Positions 53,842 through 61,714 of a stretch of 64,000 nt of DNA are shown here, in pieces. The DNA is from JAWVFM01 sp963739355. Lineage in GTDB: Bacteria; Actinomycetota; Thermoleophilia; Solirubrobacterales; 70-9. The stretch is taken from contig CAVUAD010000007.1 in assembly GCA_963739355.1 (NCBI GenBank), positions 558,001-622,000 of the forward strand. The letters run 5' to 3'. How positions within the stretch are numbered: the stretch's first letter is position 1; every line of letters starts with the position of its first letter. The position numbers were made by a program, and so were the translations under genes. The notes beneath the pieces are model-generated. The model ran no database searches. It was not told the origin of the DNA and saw only the letters and a list, made by a program, of their open reading frames with translations.

Positions 53842-53893
53842 GTCAGGCACTAGGTACCTGCCGGCCGGGACCGCCCGAGCTCTACGTGCCTGA
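53842..53893. repeat. 52-base inverted-ended repeat, copy B
   Basis: Second copy, four bases after the first and in the same orientation. Its ends with flanks read GGGTCAGGCAC and GTGCCTGACCCC. On the minus strand a CTA at 53882-53884 stops the truncated regulator fragment. Confidence 0.88.
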
Positions 53894-54007
53894 CCCCACA
53901 GACTGGCCGGGCCCCTCGCCGCGACGGGCGCGGAGCAGGCTGTCCTCGAGGGTGGCGAGCGGTCCTTCGCGGCCCACGAGGACGGGGCTGAGCGAGCTCT
54001 GGACCAT
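53882..54007 (-). pseudogene. Truncated AAA/LuxR-type regulator, N-terminal remnant
   Basis: An ATG at 54007 opens a 41-codon minus-strand frame. SPVLVGREGPLATLEDSLLR followed by ARRGEG looks like the first residues of the AAA ATPase domain of large LuxR or adenylate-cyclase-type regulators, normally followed by a Walker A within about 15 residues. Here the sequence passes into the 52-base repeat and stops at once. I read it as the 5' end of a regulator gene deleted at the repeat. The similarity is judged by eye over 26 residues. Confidence 0.45.
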
Positions 54008-54039
54008 CGTCCCGTTCTCTCAACGGTCAGCCCGCCCGT

Positions 54040-54045
54040 TAGGGT
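54040..54045 (+). promoter_or_regulatory. -10 box TAGGGT before the HIT gene
   Basis: TAGGGT is followed by eight bases and the GTG at 54054, the near-leaderless spacing seen elsewhere. Confidence 0.4.
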
Positions 54046-54053
54046 TCGCGATC

Positions 54054-54473
54054 GTGGCTTCCGACTGCCTGTTCTGCGGGATCGTCGCCGGGGAGGTCCC
54101 GGCGCAGATCGTCGACTCCGACGAGCACACGGTTGCATTCATGGACATCAACCCCGCGACACGAGGGCACGCGCTCGTCGTGCCGCGAGCGCACTCGGCG
54201 GACCTGCTGGACATCGGCGACGCGGACCTCGAGCGCACGATGATCGCCTCGCGCCGCCTCGCGAAGGCGATCGAGCAGGCGCTCGGCCCCGACGGCTTCA
54301 ACATCATCAACTCGTGCCGGCCGGCCGCGTGGCAGACGGTCTTCCACTTCCACCTGCACGTGATCCCGCGCTACGACGACGACCCGCTGAAGCTCCCCTG
54401 GATTCCGCGCGGCGCGGACTCCGCCGAGATCGCTGCCACCGCCGATCTCATCCGCGGCGGGGTGGAGGCATGA
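54054..54473 (+). CDS. HIT family nucleotide hydrolase/transferase
   Basis: Histidine-triad protein of 139 residues. It starts DCLFCGIVAGEVPAQIVDSD and has the triad QTVFHFHLHVIPRY near residue 100, with the central His that forms the nucleotidyl intermediate. CLFCGI is the usual N-terminal zinc-site half. Such Hint-like enzymes hydrolyse AMP linked to amines or aminoacyl adenylates. Its stop overlaps the ATG of the crotonase gene. Confidence 0.93.
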   Translation: MASDCLFCGIVAGEVPAQIVDSDEHTVAFMDINPATRGHALVVPRAHSADLLDIGDADLERTMIASRRLAKAIEQALGPDGFNIINSCRPAAWQTVFHFHLHVIPRYDDDPLKLPWIPRGADSAEIAATADLIRGGVEA

Positions 54474-55255
54474 GCGAGCAGGTGCGCATCGAGCGCGACG
54501 GGGCGGTCGCCTCGATCGTCCTCGACAACCCGCCGCTCAACCTGTTCGGCGACGAGGTCTTCACGGGGCTGGTCGCGTGCCTCGACGAGATCGAGGCCGC
54601 GGACGACATCCGCTGCGTGGTCTGGCGCGCGGAGGGGGACATCTTCAGCGGCGGCGTCGACGTCAACGTCTTCCAGCGGCTGGTCGACGCCCAGGAGAGC
54701 GGCGATCGCACCTTCGGCCAGCTCCTTGGGCCCGTGCAGCGCCTGGAGGCGCTGCCGATGCCGACCATCGCGATCGTCCACGGGCTCTGCCTCACGGCGG
54801 CGCTCGAGGTCTCGCTGGGGTGCGACCTCATCTGGGCTGCCGAGTCGGCGAAGTTCGGGCTGGTGGAGGCGGTTGTGGGCCTGACTCCGGGCGCGGGCGG
54901 CACGCAGCGGATGGCCGAGCGGGCCGGCCCGGGACGAGCGCGGGAGTTCGTCTACACCGGCGGCACGTTCGACGCCGCGATCCTCGAGCGCTGGAACGTG
55001 GTGAACCGGGTGCTGCCCGACGGGGAGCTGATGGAGAAGGGCATGCGCTTCGCCCAGCGGCTCGCGGCGGGGCCGACCGTCGCGCATGCGGCGACGAAGA
55101 CGATCGTCCGCGGTTATCTCGAGGGCGGCGTGGCGCGCGCGGACGAGATCACTCCGGAGGTCGCCGGGGCGCTCTTCGACACCGAGGATCTTCAGAACGC
55201 CGTCGCCTCGTTCCTGCGCGACGGGCCCGGCAAGGCCACTTTCGAGGGCAAGTGA
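54470..55255 (+). CDS. Enoyl-CoA hydratase/isomerase family protein
   Basis: Crotonase-fold protein of 261 residues. The first CoA-pocket segment is IVLDNPPLNLF, the oxyanion region GLCLTAALEVSLGCDLIWAA and the second catalytic region FGLVEAVVGLTPGAGGTQRM. Two acidic residues in the usual catalytic places are kept. The GGG that gives the second oxyanion amide in many hydratases reads TAA-like (Thr-Ala-Ala), so the exact reaction may differ. No other beta-oxidation gene is adjacent. It overlaps the HIT gene by four bases. Confidence 0.88.
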   Translation: MSEQVRIERDGAVASIVLDNPPLNLFGDEVFTGLVACLDEIEAADDIRCVVWRAEGDIFSGGVDVNVFQRLVDAQESGDRTFGQLLGPVQRLEALPMPTIAIVHGLCLTAALEVSLGCDLIWAAESAKFGLVEAVVGLTPGAGGTQRMAERAGPGRAREFVYTGGTFDAAILERWNVVNRVLPDGELMEKGMRFAQRLAAGPTVAHAATKTIVRGYLEGGVARADEITPEVAGALFDTEDLQNAVASFLRDGPGKATFEGK

Positions 55256-55260
55256 TTTTT

Positions 55261-55287
55261 TTGACAAGCTGAGGGCGCTGCTACTCT
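55261..55287 (+). promoter_or_regulatory. Promoter of infA
   Basis: TTGACA (55261-55266) and TACTCT (55282-55287), spacer 15, with the ATG ten bases after the -10. A small CACTT/AAGTG hairpin followed by seven T lies just upstream and probably ends the crotonase transcript. Confidence 0.5.
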
Positions 55288-55297
55288 CCGCGCGCCC

Positions 55298-55516
55298 ATG
55301 GGCAAGGAAGAGAAGATCGAGATGGAGGGCGAGGTCACCGAGGCCCTCCCCAACACCATGTTCCGCGTGAAGCTGGAGAACGAGCACGAGGTCCTCGGGC
55401 ACATCTCCGGCAAGATGCGCCGCCACTACATCCGCATCCTGCCCGGCGACAAGGTGAAGATCGAGCTCTCCCCGTACGACCTCGACCGCGGCCGCATCAC
55501 CTACCGCTACAAGTAG
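55298..55516 (+). CDS. infA: Translation initiation factor IF-1
   Basis: OB-fold factor of 72 residues that blocks the A site during initiation. The sequence KEEKIEMEGEVTEALPNTMF, HISGKMRRHYIRILPGDKV and the end SPYDLDRGRITYRYK are standard. It is usually found with ribosomal protein genes; here it is alone, with its own promoter and an almost leaderless mRNA. Confidence 0.97.
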   Translation: MGKEEKIEMEGEVTEALPNTMFRVKLENEHEVLGHISGKMRRHYIRILPGDKVKIELSPYDLDRGRITYRYK

Positions 55517-55666
55517 CCCCGGCCGCGGCGTCGAGCCGAGCGCCGCGAGACCGCAAGCGGCGTGAGCGCGGCGAAGGCGGCGTTTTCCCCTGCCGCCGGC
55601 ACACTTCCGGCGCACTCTGCGCACCACCCGCGCGCTCCCGGCGCCCAACATCGCCCCATGCGCGCT

Positions 55667-55709
55667 GAGTGGACGAAAACGACACCGTGGTTGGCGAAAG
55701 TGTCCACTC
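55667..55709. repeat. Inverted repeat between infA and the glucosidase gene
   Basis: GAGTGGAC (55667-55674) and GTCCACTC (55702-55709) are perfect inverted copies separated by 27 bases in which GCGAAA and ACGAAA also occur. It lies between two convergent genes and could end transcription or be a further REP-type unit. The remaining 55517-55734 shows no gene. Confidence 0.5.
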
Positions 55710-55734
55710 GGCGGAGCGCCGGTGGGACGGAGGC

Positions 55735-57042
55735 CTACAGGTAGCTCGCTGCGGCCCTCGGGTCCGGGGCGTCGAGCTCCATCGCCAGCGAGGACCAGGC
55801 GAAGTCCATCGCGCCGTGGCCCTGGCCCGTGAACGGGTTGTAGTACTCGCGCAGGCCGCCGCGCTGCAGGGTCGTGCGGAGCGCGCTCGCCATCGACTCC
55901 GCGGCGGCGGTGTACCCGAGGCGCACCAGGCCGAGCCAGAGCATCCACGCCGAGTTCACCCAGGTCGGCCCCCGCCAGTAGAGGCGCTTGAGGCCTGGCC
56001 CGCGACCGGGCACGAAGGAGTCCTCGGTTGCCGCCACCGAGGGCGGCCAGACCGGGAGCATGTAGCGGTCGGGGTTGAGCAGGTGCTCCTCGACCAGGCG
56101 CCTGCCGATCGCCTCAGGCAGGTCGGGCAGAGCCAGCGGCGAGAGCGCCGCCCAGGTGTTGACTGCCGGGCGCAGGGCGCCGGGCTGAGACTCGTCGAGG
56201 AACAGCCCGCGCCGCTCGTCCCAGAGGCGGTCGACGAGCGCGGGGGTGATCGACGGCTCGCCGGCGGCCAGCCGCGCGAGGCACCAGAGCACGTTCGTCA
56301 TCACCTCGCAGATGACGGGGCCGCCGGCGTCGCGCACCCGCCGCGCGTCCCAGCCGAGACGCCGGTTGCGGGCGACGAGGAACGGAAACCCGGTGCGCCC
56401 GTGGGCCCGGTGTCCCCAGACCTCGTCGAACTTGGGTGAGCTGTCGAGCCCGGACTCGTCGGGCTGGATCAGCCACAGGAGGCCGTCGCCCTCGAGCGCC
56501 CGGTTGTCGCGAAGCCACTGGTGGTGAGTGGCGATGCGCGGCTCGGACCCCGGGTCGCCGACGGCGATCCGCCATGCCCAAGCGAGCAGCGGAGGCTGGA
56601 TCGTCCCCGTCATGTCGGCCCGGCGGTTGTCGACGTTGTAGTAGAGGCTCCGCCAGAGGCTGACCCGGTGGTCCCAAAAGACCACGTGCCCCACGAACCC
56701 GTCGGGGCGCATCGCCCGGAGCAGCGTCTCGAGCTCCCGCCGCGGCCGCTCCGGGTCGAGCCGGCGCCAGGAGATCGCCGCGAAGCACGAGTCCCAGTAC
56801 CACTGCCAGGGATAGCGGCTGGGGCTCGGCCGCGTGTAGGCGAAGGGGAGGCCCCGCCGCTCGCCCTCGAGCCAGCTCTCGGTGAGCACCCGGCCGCAGA
56901 GCTCGTTGAGAGGGAAGTCGGCGCCCTCGTCGGGCGTCCTATCCGGGAGAGGCCCTGATGAGCTGCCGAAGTTGCCTGGCCAGCCCCTGCCGAGCCTCGA
57001 GCGGCGGCGTGGGCGTCGGACGGGCGGGCTCAAACCCGGCAT
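55735..57042 (-). CDS. Glucosidase/trehalase-like glycoside hydrolase ((alpha/alpha)6 barrel)
   Basis: Protein of up to 435 residues. YPWQWYWDSCFAAISWRRLD near residue 80 is the conserved front motif of GH37/GH63-type glucosidases and MGH1 mannosylglycerate hydrolases, and the C-terminal RGPTWVNSAWMLWLGL and EYYNPFTGQGHGAMDFAWSS hold the catalytic-base side. No signal peptide is seen, so it acts inside the cell, perhaps on trehalose- or glycerate-type osmolytes. The first 40 residues are Arg-rich and the start may lie further in. It stands alone. Confidence 0.82.
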   Translation of the reverse strand: MPGLSPPVRRPRRRSRLGRGWPGNFGSSSGPLPDRTPDEGADFPLNELCGRVLTESWLEGERRGLPFAYTRPSPSRYPWQWYWDSCFAAISWRRLDPERPRRELETLLRAMRPDGFVGHVVFWDHRVSLWRSLYYNVDNRRADMTGTIQPPLLAWAWRIAVGDPGSEPRIATHHQWLRDNRALEGDGLLWLIQPDESGLDSSPKFDEVWGHRAHGRTGFPFLVARNRRLGWDARRVRDAGGPVICEVMTNVLWCLARLAAGEPSITPALVDRLWDERRGLFLDESQPGALRPAVNTWAALSPLALPDLPEAIGRRLVEEHLLNPDRYMLPVWPPSVAATEDSFVPGRGPGLKRLYWRGPTWVNSAWMLWLGLVRLGYTAAAESMASALRTTLQRGGLREYYNPFTGQGHGAMDFAWSSLAMELDAPDPRAAASYL

Positions 57043-57068
57043 CCCCGGACGCGGAAGCAGATCAAGAA

Positions 57069-57089
57069 GTCCACGGCGTAGCCGTGGAC
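57069..57089 (-). terminator. Perfect 9-base-pair hairpin behind the ABC exporter operon
   Basis: GTCCACGGC-GTA-GCCGTGGAC. It lies 37 bases after the ABC permease stop and 27 bases before the glucosidase start, both on the minus strand. It may end the ABC transcript or be an operator for the glucosidase gene. Only a short T-rich stretch follows. Confidence 0.5.
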
Positions 57090-57126
57090 AATAGGTTCAG
57101 GGCAGGAGCGGAGGAGGCGGCCGGAG

Positions 57127-57909
57127 TCATTCCTCGGTGATCTTGTGCATCCCGCGCAGCGAGAACGCCCCGAGCACTAGCCACATGCCCCCGAGCGCCA
57201 GGAACGCGGGCCAGGTCCCGCTCCACGTGATGTCACCGGTGAAGCCCTGCCTGGCCGCCTCGATCACGTGGGTGACCGGGTTGATCTCGGAAACGGTGTG
57301 AAGCCATCCCTGGAGCAGCTTCTGCGGCGCGTAGGCGGTGGTCATCAGGACGGCGACGAACATTCCCGCCTGCATCAGCGGCGCCGCCGACTGGCTGCGG
57401 AACCGCAGCGCGAGCCCGGTGCCCCAGAGCGCCGCCACCGCGCCCATCCCCATCACCAGCACGTAGGCGAGCAGCAGGCCCAGGATGCCGGGCCAGCTGA
57501 CGCCGAGCAGGAATCCGACGAGGAGCAGGAAGGTCGCCGGAATCAGCGAGCGGATCGAGGCCGAGGCGACCATTCCGGTGAGGATCGCCCAGCGCGGGGC
57601 GGGGGAGGCGAGCATCCGGTCGAACCAGCCCTGCTCGATGTCCCGCGCCAGGTTGACGCCGGTGGCCGCCCCGGTGAAGCCGGCGCCCTGGAGCATGCTC
57701 ACCGGGATCAGGAAGCTCTGATAGCTCGAGGTCGTGAAGCCCGGCAGCAGGGTGAGGTGGCCGAAGACCGAGCTCAGGCCGATGAAGAAGATGGCCGGCG
57801 CCATCACTCCGGGGATCGCGGCTCCGGGCACCCTGACGAGCTCGTTGCCGGCGCGGCGGATCAGCGCCGTGATCGTCGCGAGGTTGTTGCTGCGAAGGAC
57901 GGCCTCCAT
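57127..57909 (-). CDS. ABC-2 type exporter permease (DrrB-like), second subunit
   Basis: Membrane protein of 260 residues with six helices. GWFDRMLASPAPRWAILTGM near residue 95 is the coupling-loop motif of the daunorubicin-type exporters, and VSEINPVTHVIEAARQGF is the conserved periplasmic motif near the C-terminus. It forms a heteromeric exporter with the permease at 57915 and the ATPase at 58697. The substrate is unknown. Confidence 0.9.
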   Translation of the reverse strand: MEAVLRSNNLATITALIRRAGNELVRVPGAAIPGVMAPAIFFIGLSSVFGHLTLLPGFTTSSYQSFLIPVSMLQGAGFTGAATGVNLARDIEQGWFDRMLASPAPRWAILTGMVASASIRSLIPATFLLLVGFLLGVSWPGILGLLLAYVLVMGMGAVAALWGTGLALRFRSQSAAPLMQAGMFVAVLMTTAYAPQKLLQGWLHTVSEINPVTHVIEAARQGFTGDITWSGTWPAFLALGGMWLVLGAFSLRGMHKITEE

Positions 57910-57914
57910 GACCC

Positions 57915-58700
57915 CTAGCCCCTCCGCAGGCGCGCCTGCAGCGCGCGGTTCGAGAGCCAGACGCTGAACGCCGCGATCCCCGTGATCGAGAGCAGGGCCT
58001 TGCCCAGGGCGCTCAGCGTCACCGACGCGATCACCGGGTCGCGGACCCCGTCGACGATGAACGAGATCGGGTTGTAGCGCGCGATGGATTGCGCGGGCTC
58101 GAGGATCAGGTTGGCCGGGAAGAAGGCCGTGGAGAGGAAGAGCACGACGAAGACGAGCGGGAACAGCCCCTGCACGACCGAGGCGCTGCCGGTCCGCAGG
58201 GCGATCGCCGCGCCGATGCCGCCGAGTGCCACCGCGGTGAGCGTGATCAGCAGGACCATCAGGAGGACGCCGGGGATGCCGGCCTGGATCTGCGCTCCGA
58301 AGATCAGGCCGATCGCGATGAACCACACGGCCGAAAGCGCGCCAAGCACGGCGGTCGCCGCCAGCCGGCCGAGGACGATGGCGAATCGCGGCACGGGCGC
58401 GGCGAGCAGGCGGTCGGTAAAGCCCATCTCGATGTCCACGGCGAGCGCGATACCGCCGCTGTTGGAGGCGAGCAGCGCCGACTGGATCATGGCGCCGGCC
58501 AGCATGAAGTCCAGGAAGCCGTTGACCTGCGGGAACTGCGGCAGGTTCACCGCGCCACCGGCACCGCCGGTCTGCACCGCGAGCAGGAGCGTGGGGAAGA
58601 TCAGGATCGGCGCGAGGAGCTGGGGGCGCCGCAGCGTCTGCTTGGTGGAGCGCGCGCCGAGAGCGGCGATCACACGCAGAGTCGGCACGAGGCTCGTCAA
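57915..58700 (-). CDS. ABC-2 type exporter permease (DrrB-like), first subunit
   Basis: Membrane protein of 261 residues and a paralogue of the following gene. MGFTDRLLAAPVPRFAIVLG is the coupling-loop motif and IARYNPISFIVDGVRDPVI the conserved outer motif. The start is TTG 58700, overlapping the ATPase stop as TTGA. Two different permeases with one ATPase suggest a heterodimeric channel. Confidence 0.9.
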   Translation of the reverse strand: MTSLVPTLRVIAALGARSTKQTLRRPQLLAPILIFPTLLLAVQTGGAGGAVNLPQFPQVNGFLDFMLAGAMIQSALLASNSGGIALAVDIEMGFTDRLLAAPVPRFAIVLGRLAATAVLGALSAVWFIAIGLIFGAQIQAGIPGVLLMVLLITLTAVALGGIGAAIALRTGSASVVQGLFPLVFVVLFLSTAFFPANLILEPAQSIARYNPISFIVDGVRDPVIASVTLSALGKALLSITGIAAFSVWLSNRALQARLRRG

Positions 58701-59704
58701 GGCGCGGCCTCCGGGACCTCGGCCAGGTCGGCGCCGTCCCGCGGAGCGTCGGCGGTCTCACCCGGCTTCCCGTCGCCCTCCAGGTGGTAGCCGGTCTTCG
58801 CGACGAAGACGTCGTCGAGGGTCGGCTCGACGAGGTCGAGCGACTCGACCGCCAGCCCGGCGTCGTCGAGGGCACGCACCACCGGCGCCACCCCGCCCGC
58901 CCCGGTCTCGAGCTCCACCAGGATCGCGCCGTCCTTGGACGGCAGCCGCTTGCCGAAGCGCGCGACGACCTCCTCGCCGCGCTCGGCGGCGCCCTCGGCA
59001 AGCTTGATCTCCAGGTGCGGGTGCCCGATCTCCGCCTTCAGCGCGTTCGGCGTGCCTTCGGCGACTATCCGGCCGTCGTCGATGATCCCGACGAGGTCGG
59101 CGAGCTCGTCCGCCTCCTCCAGGTACTGGGTTGTGAGGAAGACCGTCGTCCCCTCGCGGTTCAGCCGCGAGACCTCCTCCCAGATCGCCTTGCGGCTGAC
59201 GGGGTCCAGCCCGGTGGTGGGCTCGTCGAGGAACAGGACGCGCGGGTCGTGGACGAGCGAGGAGCCCAGATCGAGGCGCCGGCGCATTCCGCCCGAGTAC
59301 GTGCCCACGCGCCGGTCCGCGGCCTGGGTCAGCCCAACCCGCTCGAGCAGCGCGTCACCCCGCCGCCGGCCTTCGGCCGGCGGGATGCCGTGCAGCGTGG
59401 CCTGGAGGCGGATGAGCTCGCGGCCGGTCATCAGCGGGTCGAGCGCCGCCTCCTGGAGAGCGACGCCGATGGCCTTTCGCACCTCCTTGGCCTCCGTCAC
59501 GACGTCCTTGCCGGCGACCCTCGCCATGCCGCCGGTGGGGCGCAGGAGGGTCGTGAGCATGCGCACCGTCGTTGTCTTGCCGGCGCCGTTGGGCCCCAGA
59601 AAGCCGTAGATCGTGCCCGCTTCGACTCGGAGGTCCACTCCGGCGACGGCGACCAGTCCGCCGTCGAACTCGCGCTCGAGTCCCTCGGTGACGATCGCCG
59701 GCAT
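58697..59704 (-). CDS. ABC exporter ATP-binding protein, DrrA-like
   Basis: ATPase of 335 residues. Walker A GPNGAGKTT is near residue 36, the signature YSGGMRRRLD near 135 and Walker B VLFLDEPTTGLDP near 158. The C-terminal extension of about 100 residues, ending in an acidic tail, includes VEPTLDDVFVAKTG, the DrrA-family motif. First gene of a three-gene exporter operon; such systems export hydrophobic drugs or lipids. Confidence 0.93.
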   Translation of the reverse strand: MPAIVTEGLEREFDGGLVAVAGVDLRVEAGTIYGFLGPNGAGKTTTVRMLTTLLRPTGGMARVAGKDVVTEAKEVRKAIGVALQEAALDPLMTGRELIRLQATLHGIPPAEGRRRGDALLERVGLTQAADRRVGTYSGGMRRRLDLGSSLVHDPRVLFLDEPTTGLDPVSRKAIWEEVSRLNREGTTVFLTTQYLEEADELADLVGIIDDGRIVAEGTPNALKAEIGHPHLEIKLAEGAAERGEEVVARFGKRLPSKDGAILVELETGAGGVAPVVRALDDAGLAVESLDLVEPTLDDVFVAKTGYHLEGDGKPGETADAPRDGADLAEVPEAAP

Positions 59705-59816
59705 GGCGGGAGAGTCTACGAGGAGCCCTCACCAGGCCCTGATGACCGCTACCCTGCAGCCGAGGCGGCGGGACCGCCGGCGCCAGGCGAGGCGCCTAAG
59801 CTACTTCGCTCAGTCG

Positions 59817-60653
59817 ATGTCTTCCAAGGCCACCGACAAGCGGCTTCGCAGCCGCATTGCAAACGCGCCCTTCTTCGTTGCCCTGTGCGGGCTCCTTGTC
59901 GTGCTCGCGGCCGGAACTGCGCTCGCCGGGCTGCCCGAGCAGGGCAAGCGCCCGCCGCAGCGGGCCTCGAGCCTTGGACAGACGGGCCACACGCCGGGAC
60001 CGCTCTGCCCGCAGCGGCCGCCGGAGCGAACGAATCCCGACTCCACGCAGATCAAGCACGCCTGCCAGGCGGTCGGCAGCGTCACGGGCTTCCAGCTCCA
60101 GGCCAACGGCAAGCACCAGGCCTTCCGGATGCCGCACAACGCGCGGATCGTCGCCTGGGCGGTGAGCGTCGCCGACACGAACAAGCTCGAGACGAAGGCA
60201 TTCGGCGGCTTCGACTTCTTCGGCAGCCACAAGTACGGCAAGAAGCCCACGGCACAGCTCGCGATCCTGAAGAAGATGAAGAAGCAGGGTCCGCGCTTCC
60301 GGCTGGTCCGCTCGAGCCCGATCGAGAGCCTCAAGTCCGCGCAGGGCCACAAGCAGTACTTCGTCCTCAAGAAGCCGCTGAAGGCGAAGAAGGGAATGAT
60401 CGTCGGGATCACGGTGCCGACCTGGGCGCCGATCATCGCCTCCAACGCGAACGTCGCCAAGGACAACAAGTGGAAGGCCAGCCGCAATCCCAAGAAATGC
60501 GGCGGCAAGACGGCGGAGCAGCAGCGCCGCAACGCGATCGACGCCCGCCCGCAGATCGAGAAGAAGTCGATCCGCCGCTACGGCTGCGTCTTCACCGACC
60601 GGCTGCTCTACTGGGCGTACTACATCCGCGGGCTCGGCGGCGGCCACCACTGA
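59817..60653 (+). CDS. Secreted protein of unknown function
   Basis: Protein of 278 residues. A basic start is followed by a signal peptide, PFFVALCGLLVVLAAGTALA. The mature part is rich in Lys and has short motifs such as TGFQLQANGKHQAFRMPHNA and FGGFDFFGSHKYGKK that suggest a beta-sandwich, with several cysteines that could be paired. I do not recognise a family. It is divergent from the ABC exporter and has no cotranscribed neighbour. Confidence 0.75.
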   Translation: MSSKATDKRLRSRIANAPFFVALCGLLVVLAAGTALAGLPEQGKRPPQRASSLGQTGHTPGPLCPQRPPERTNPDSTQIKHACQAVGSVTGFQLQANGKHQAFRMPHNARIVAWAVSVADTNKLETKAFGGFDFFGSHKYGKKPTAQLAILKKMKKQGPRFRLVRSSPIESLKSAQGHKQYFVLKKPLKAKKGMIVGITVPTWAPIIASNANVAKDNKWKASRNPKKCGGKTAEQQRRNAIDARPQIEKKSIRRYGCVFTDRLLYWAYYIRGLGGGHH

Positions 60654-60727
60654 GTTTCAGTCGCTCGGCCAGTCTCCACTCCCAGACCATCTGATCTACG
60701 GACGCCCGCAGGGCGGAGGAGGAAGAC

Positions 60728-61369
60728 ATGGGACGACTGACCTTTGACATCTCGATGTCGGTGGACGGCTACGCGGCCGGTCCGAATGCCACCCAGGAGG
60801 AGCCGCTCGGGGTTGGCGGCGAGGAGCTCCACGAGTGGGCCTTCAAGGCCGCGAGCTGGAACGAGGCGCACGGACGAGAGGGCGGTGAGAGCAGCAGCGC
60901 CGACAACGACGTGATGGCCGAGTCCATCGGCGTGCCCGGGGCGATCATCATGGGTCGCCACATGTTCAGCGGCGAGGGCGGTCCCTGGGGGGATCCGCCG
61001 TTCCAGGGCTGGTGGGGCGACGATCCGCCGTTCCACGTTCCGGTCTTCGTGCTCACCCACCACGAGCGCGAGCCGCTGACGCTCGGCGACACCATGTTCA
61101 CGTTCGTCACCGACGGCGCCGACAGCGCGCTGGCGCAGGCCCGCGAGGCTGCCGGCGACCGAGACGTCTCGATCGCGGGCGGCGCCAACGTGATCCAGCA
61201 GTACCTGCGGGCCGGCCTCGTCGACGAGTTCCAGGTCCACATCGCCCCGCGGCTGCTGGGTGGCGGAGTGGCGCTGTTCGACGCGCTGGGGACGACGCTC
61301 CCCGAGCTCGAGCTGGACCGAGTCGTGGCCGGCGAGCACGCGACGCATCTGCGCTACAGGGTCAAGTAG
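60728..61369 (+). CDS. Dihydrofolate reductase/RibD C-terminal family protein
   Basis: Reductase-like protein of 213 residues. LTFDISMSVDGYAAGPN is the standard opening of the RibD C-terminal (DHFR-like) family, GAIIMGRHMF the NADPH-contacting motif, and DVSIAGGANVIQQYLRAGLVDEFQ the second half of the fold. The family includes the riboflavin reductase RibD and many proteins of unknown substrate. GGAGGAGGAAGAC before the ATG is a strong ribosome site. It seems to be a single-gene unit. Confidence 0.9.
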   Translation: MGRLTFDISMSVDGYAAGPNATQEEPLGVGGEELHEWAFKAASWNEAHGREGGESSSADNDVMAESIGVPGAIIMGRHMFSGEGGPWGDPPFQGWWGDDPPFHVPVFVLTHHEREPLTLGDTMFTFVTDGADSALAQAREAAGDRDVSIAGGANVIQQYLRAGLVDEFQVHIAPRLLGGGVALFDALGTTLPELELDRVVAGEHATHLRYRVK

Positions 61370-61425
61370 AGCGGCGACAGGCGCGGTGGCGCGGCCGGTG
61401 GCGTGCGGAGGGCGGCGAGCAGCCG

Positions 61426-61692
61426 CTACTCGTCCAGGGCTTCCTGGCGCAGGCCGCAATACGGGCAGTCGCTGACGTCCAGCCCGATGAGCTGGTCGCA
61501 GCGGCGGCAGGCGCGGAGGTTCTCCGGCGCGCGCAGGAGCTGGGAGTCCGAGTCCGCCAGCGGCAGGACCATCGTGACCGGCTTCATCTCCTCGCCCGTC
61601 TCGCGGTCCATGTAGACCACCTCGGGCTCGACCTCGGCAATCGCCTCGCGGCCGGAGGCCGGTGCGCGGAGCCTGAACTTCTGGGCGCTCAT
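61426..61692 (-). CDS. Small zinc-ribbon protein
   Basis: An 88-residue protein of unknown function. The C-terminal CRRCDQLIGLDVSDCPYCG has two CxxC pairs 13 residues apart, the usual zinc ribbon. The N-terminal part is acidic with EVVYMDRETGEEMKPVTMV. It could be a nucleic-acid or protein-binding adaptor. It is divergent from the glycosyltransferase at 61715, with only 22 bases between the starts. Confidence 0.75.
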   Translation of the reverse strand: MSAQKFRLRAPASGREAIAEVEPEVVYMDRETGEEMKPVTMVLPLADSDSQLLRAPENLRACRRCDQLIGLDVSDCPYCGLRQEALDE

Positions 61693-61700
61693 GCGGGCCG

Positions 61701-61706
61701 TAGGTT
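61701..61706 (+). promoter_or_regulatory. -10 box TAGGTT, leaderless start of glycosyltransferase
   Basis: TAGGTT is eight bases before GTG 61715 and two bases before ATG 61709. The spacing used elsewhere in the window favours the GTG. Confidence 0.4.
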
Positions 61707-61714
61707 ATATGCCG

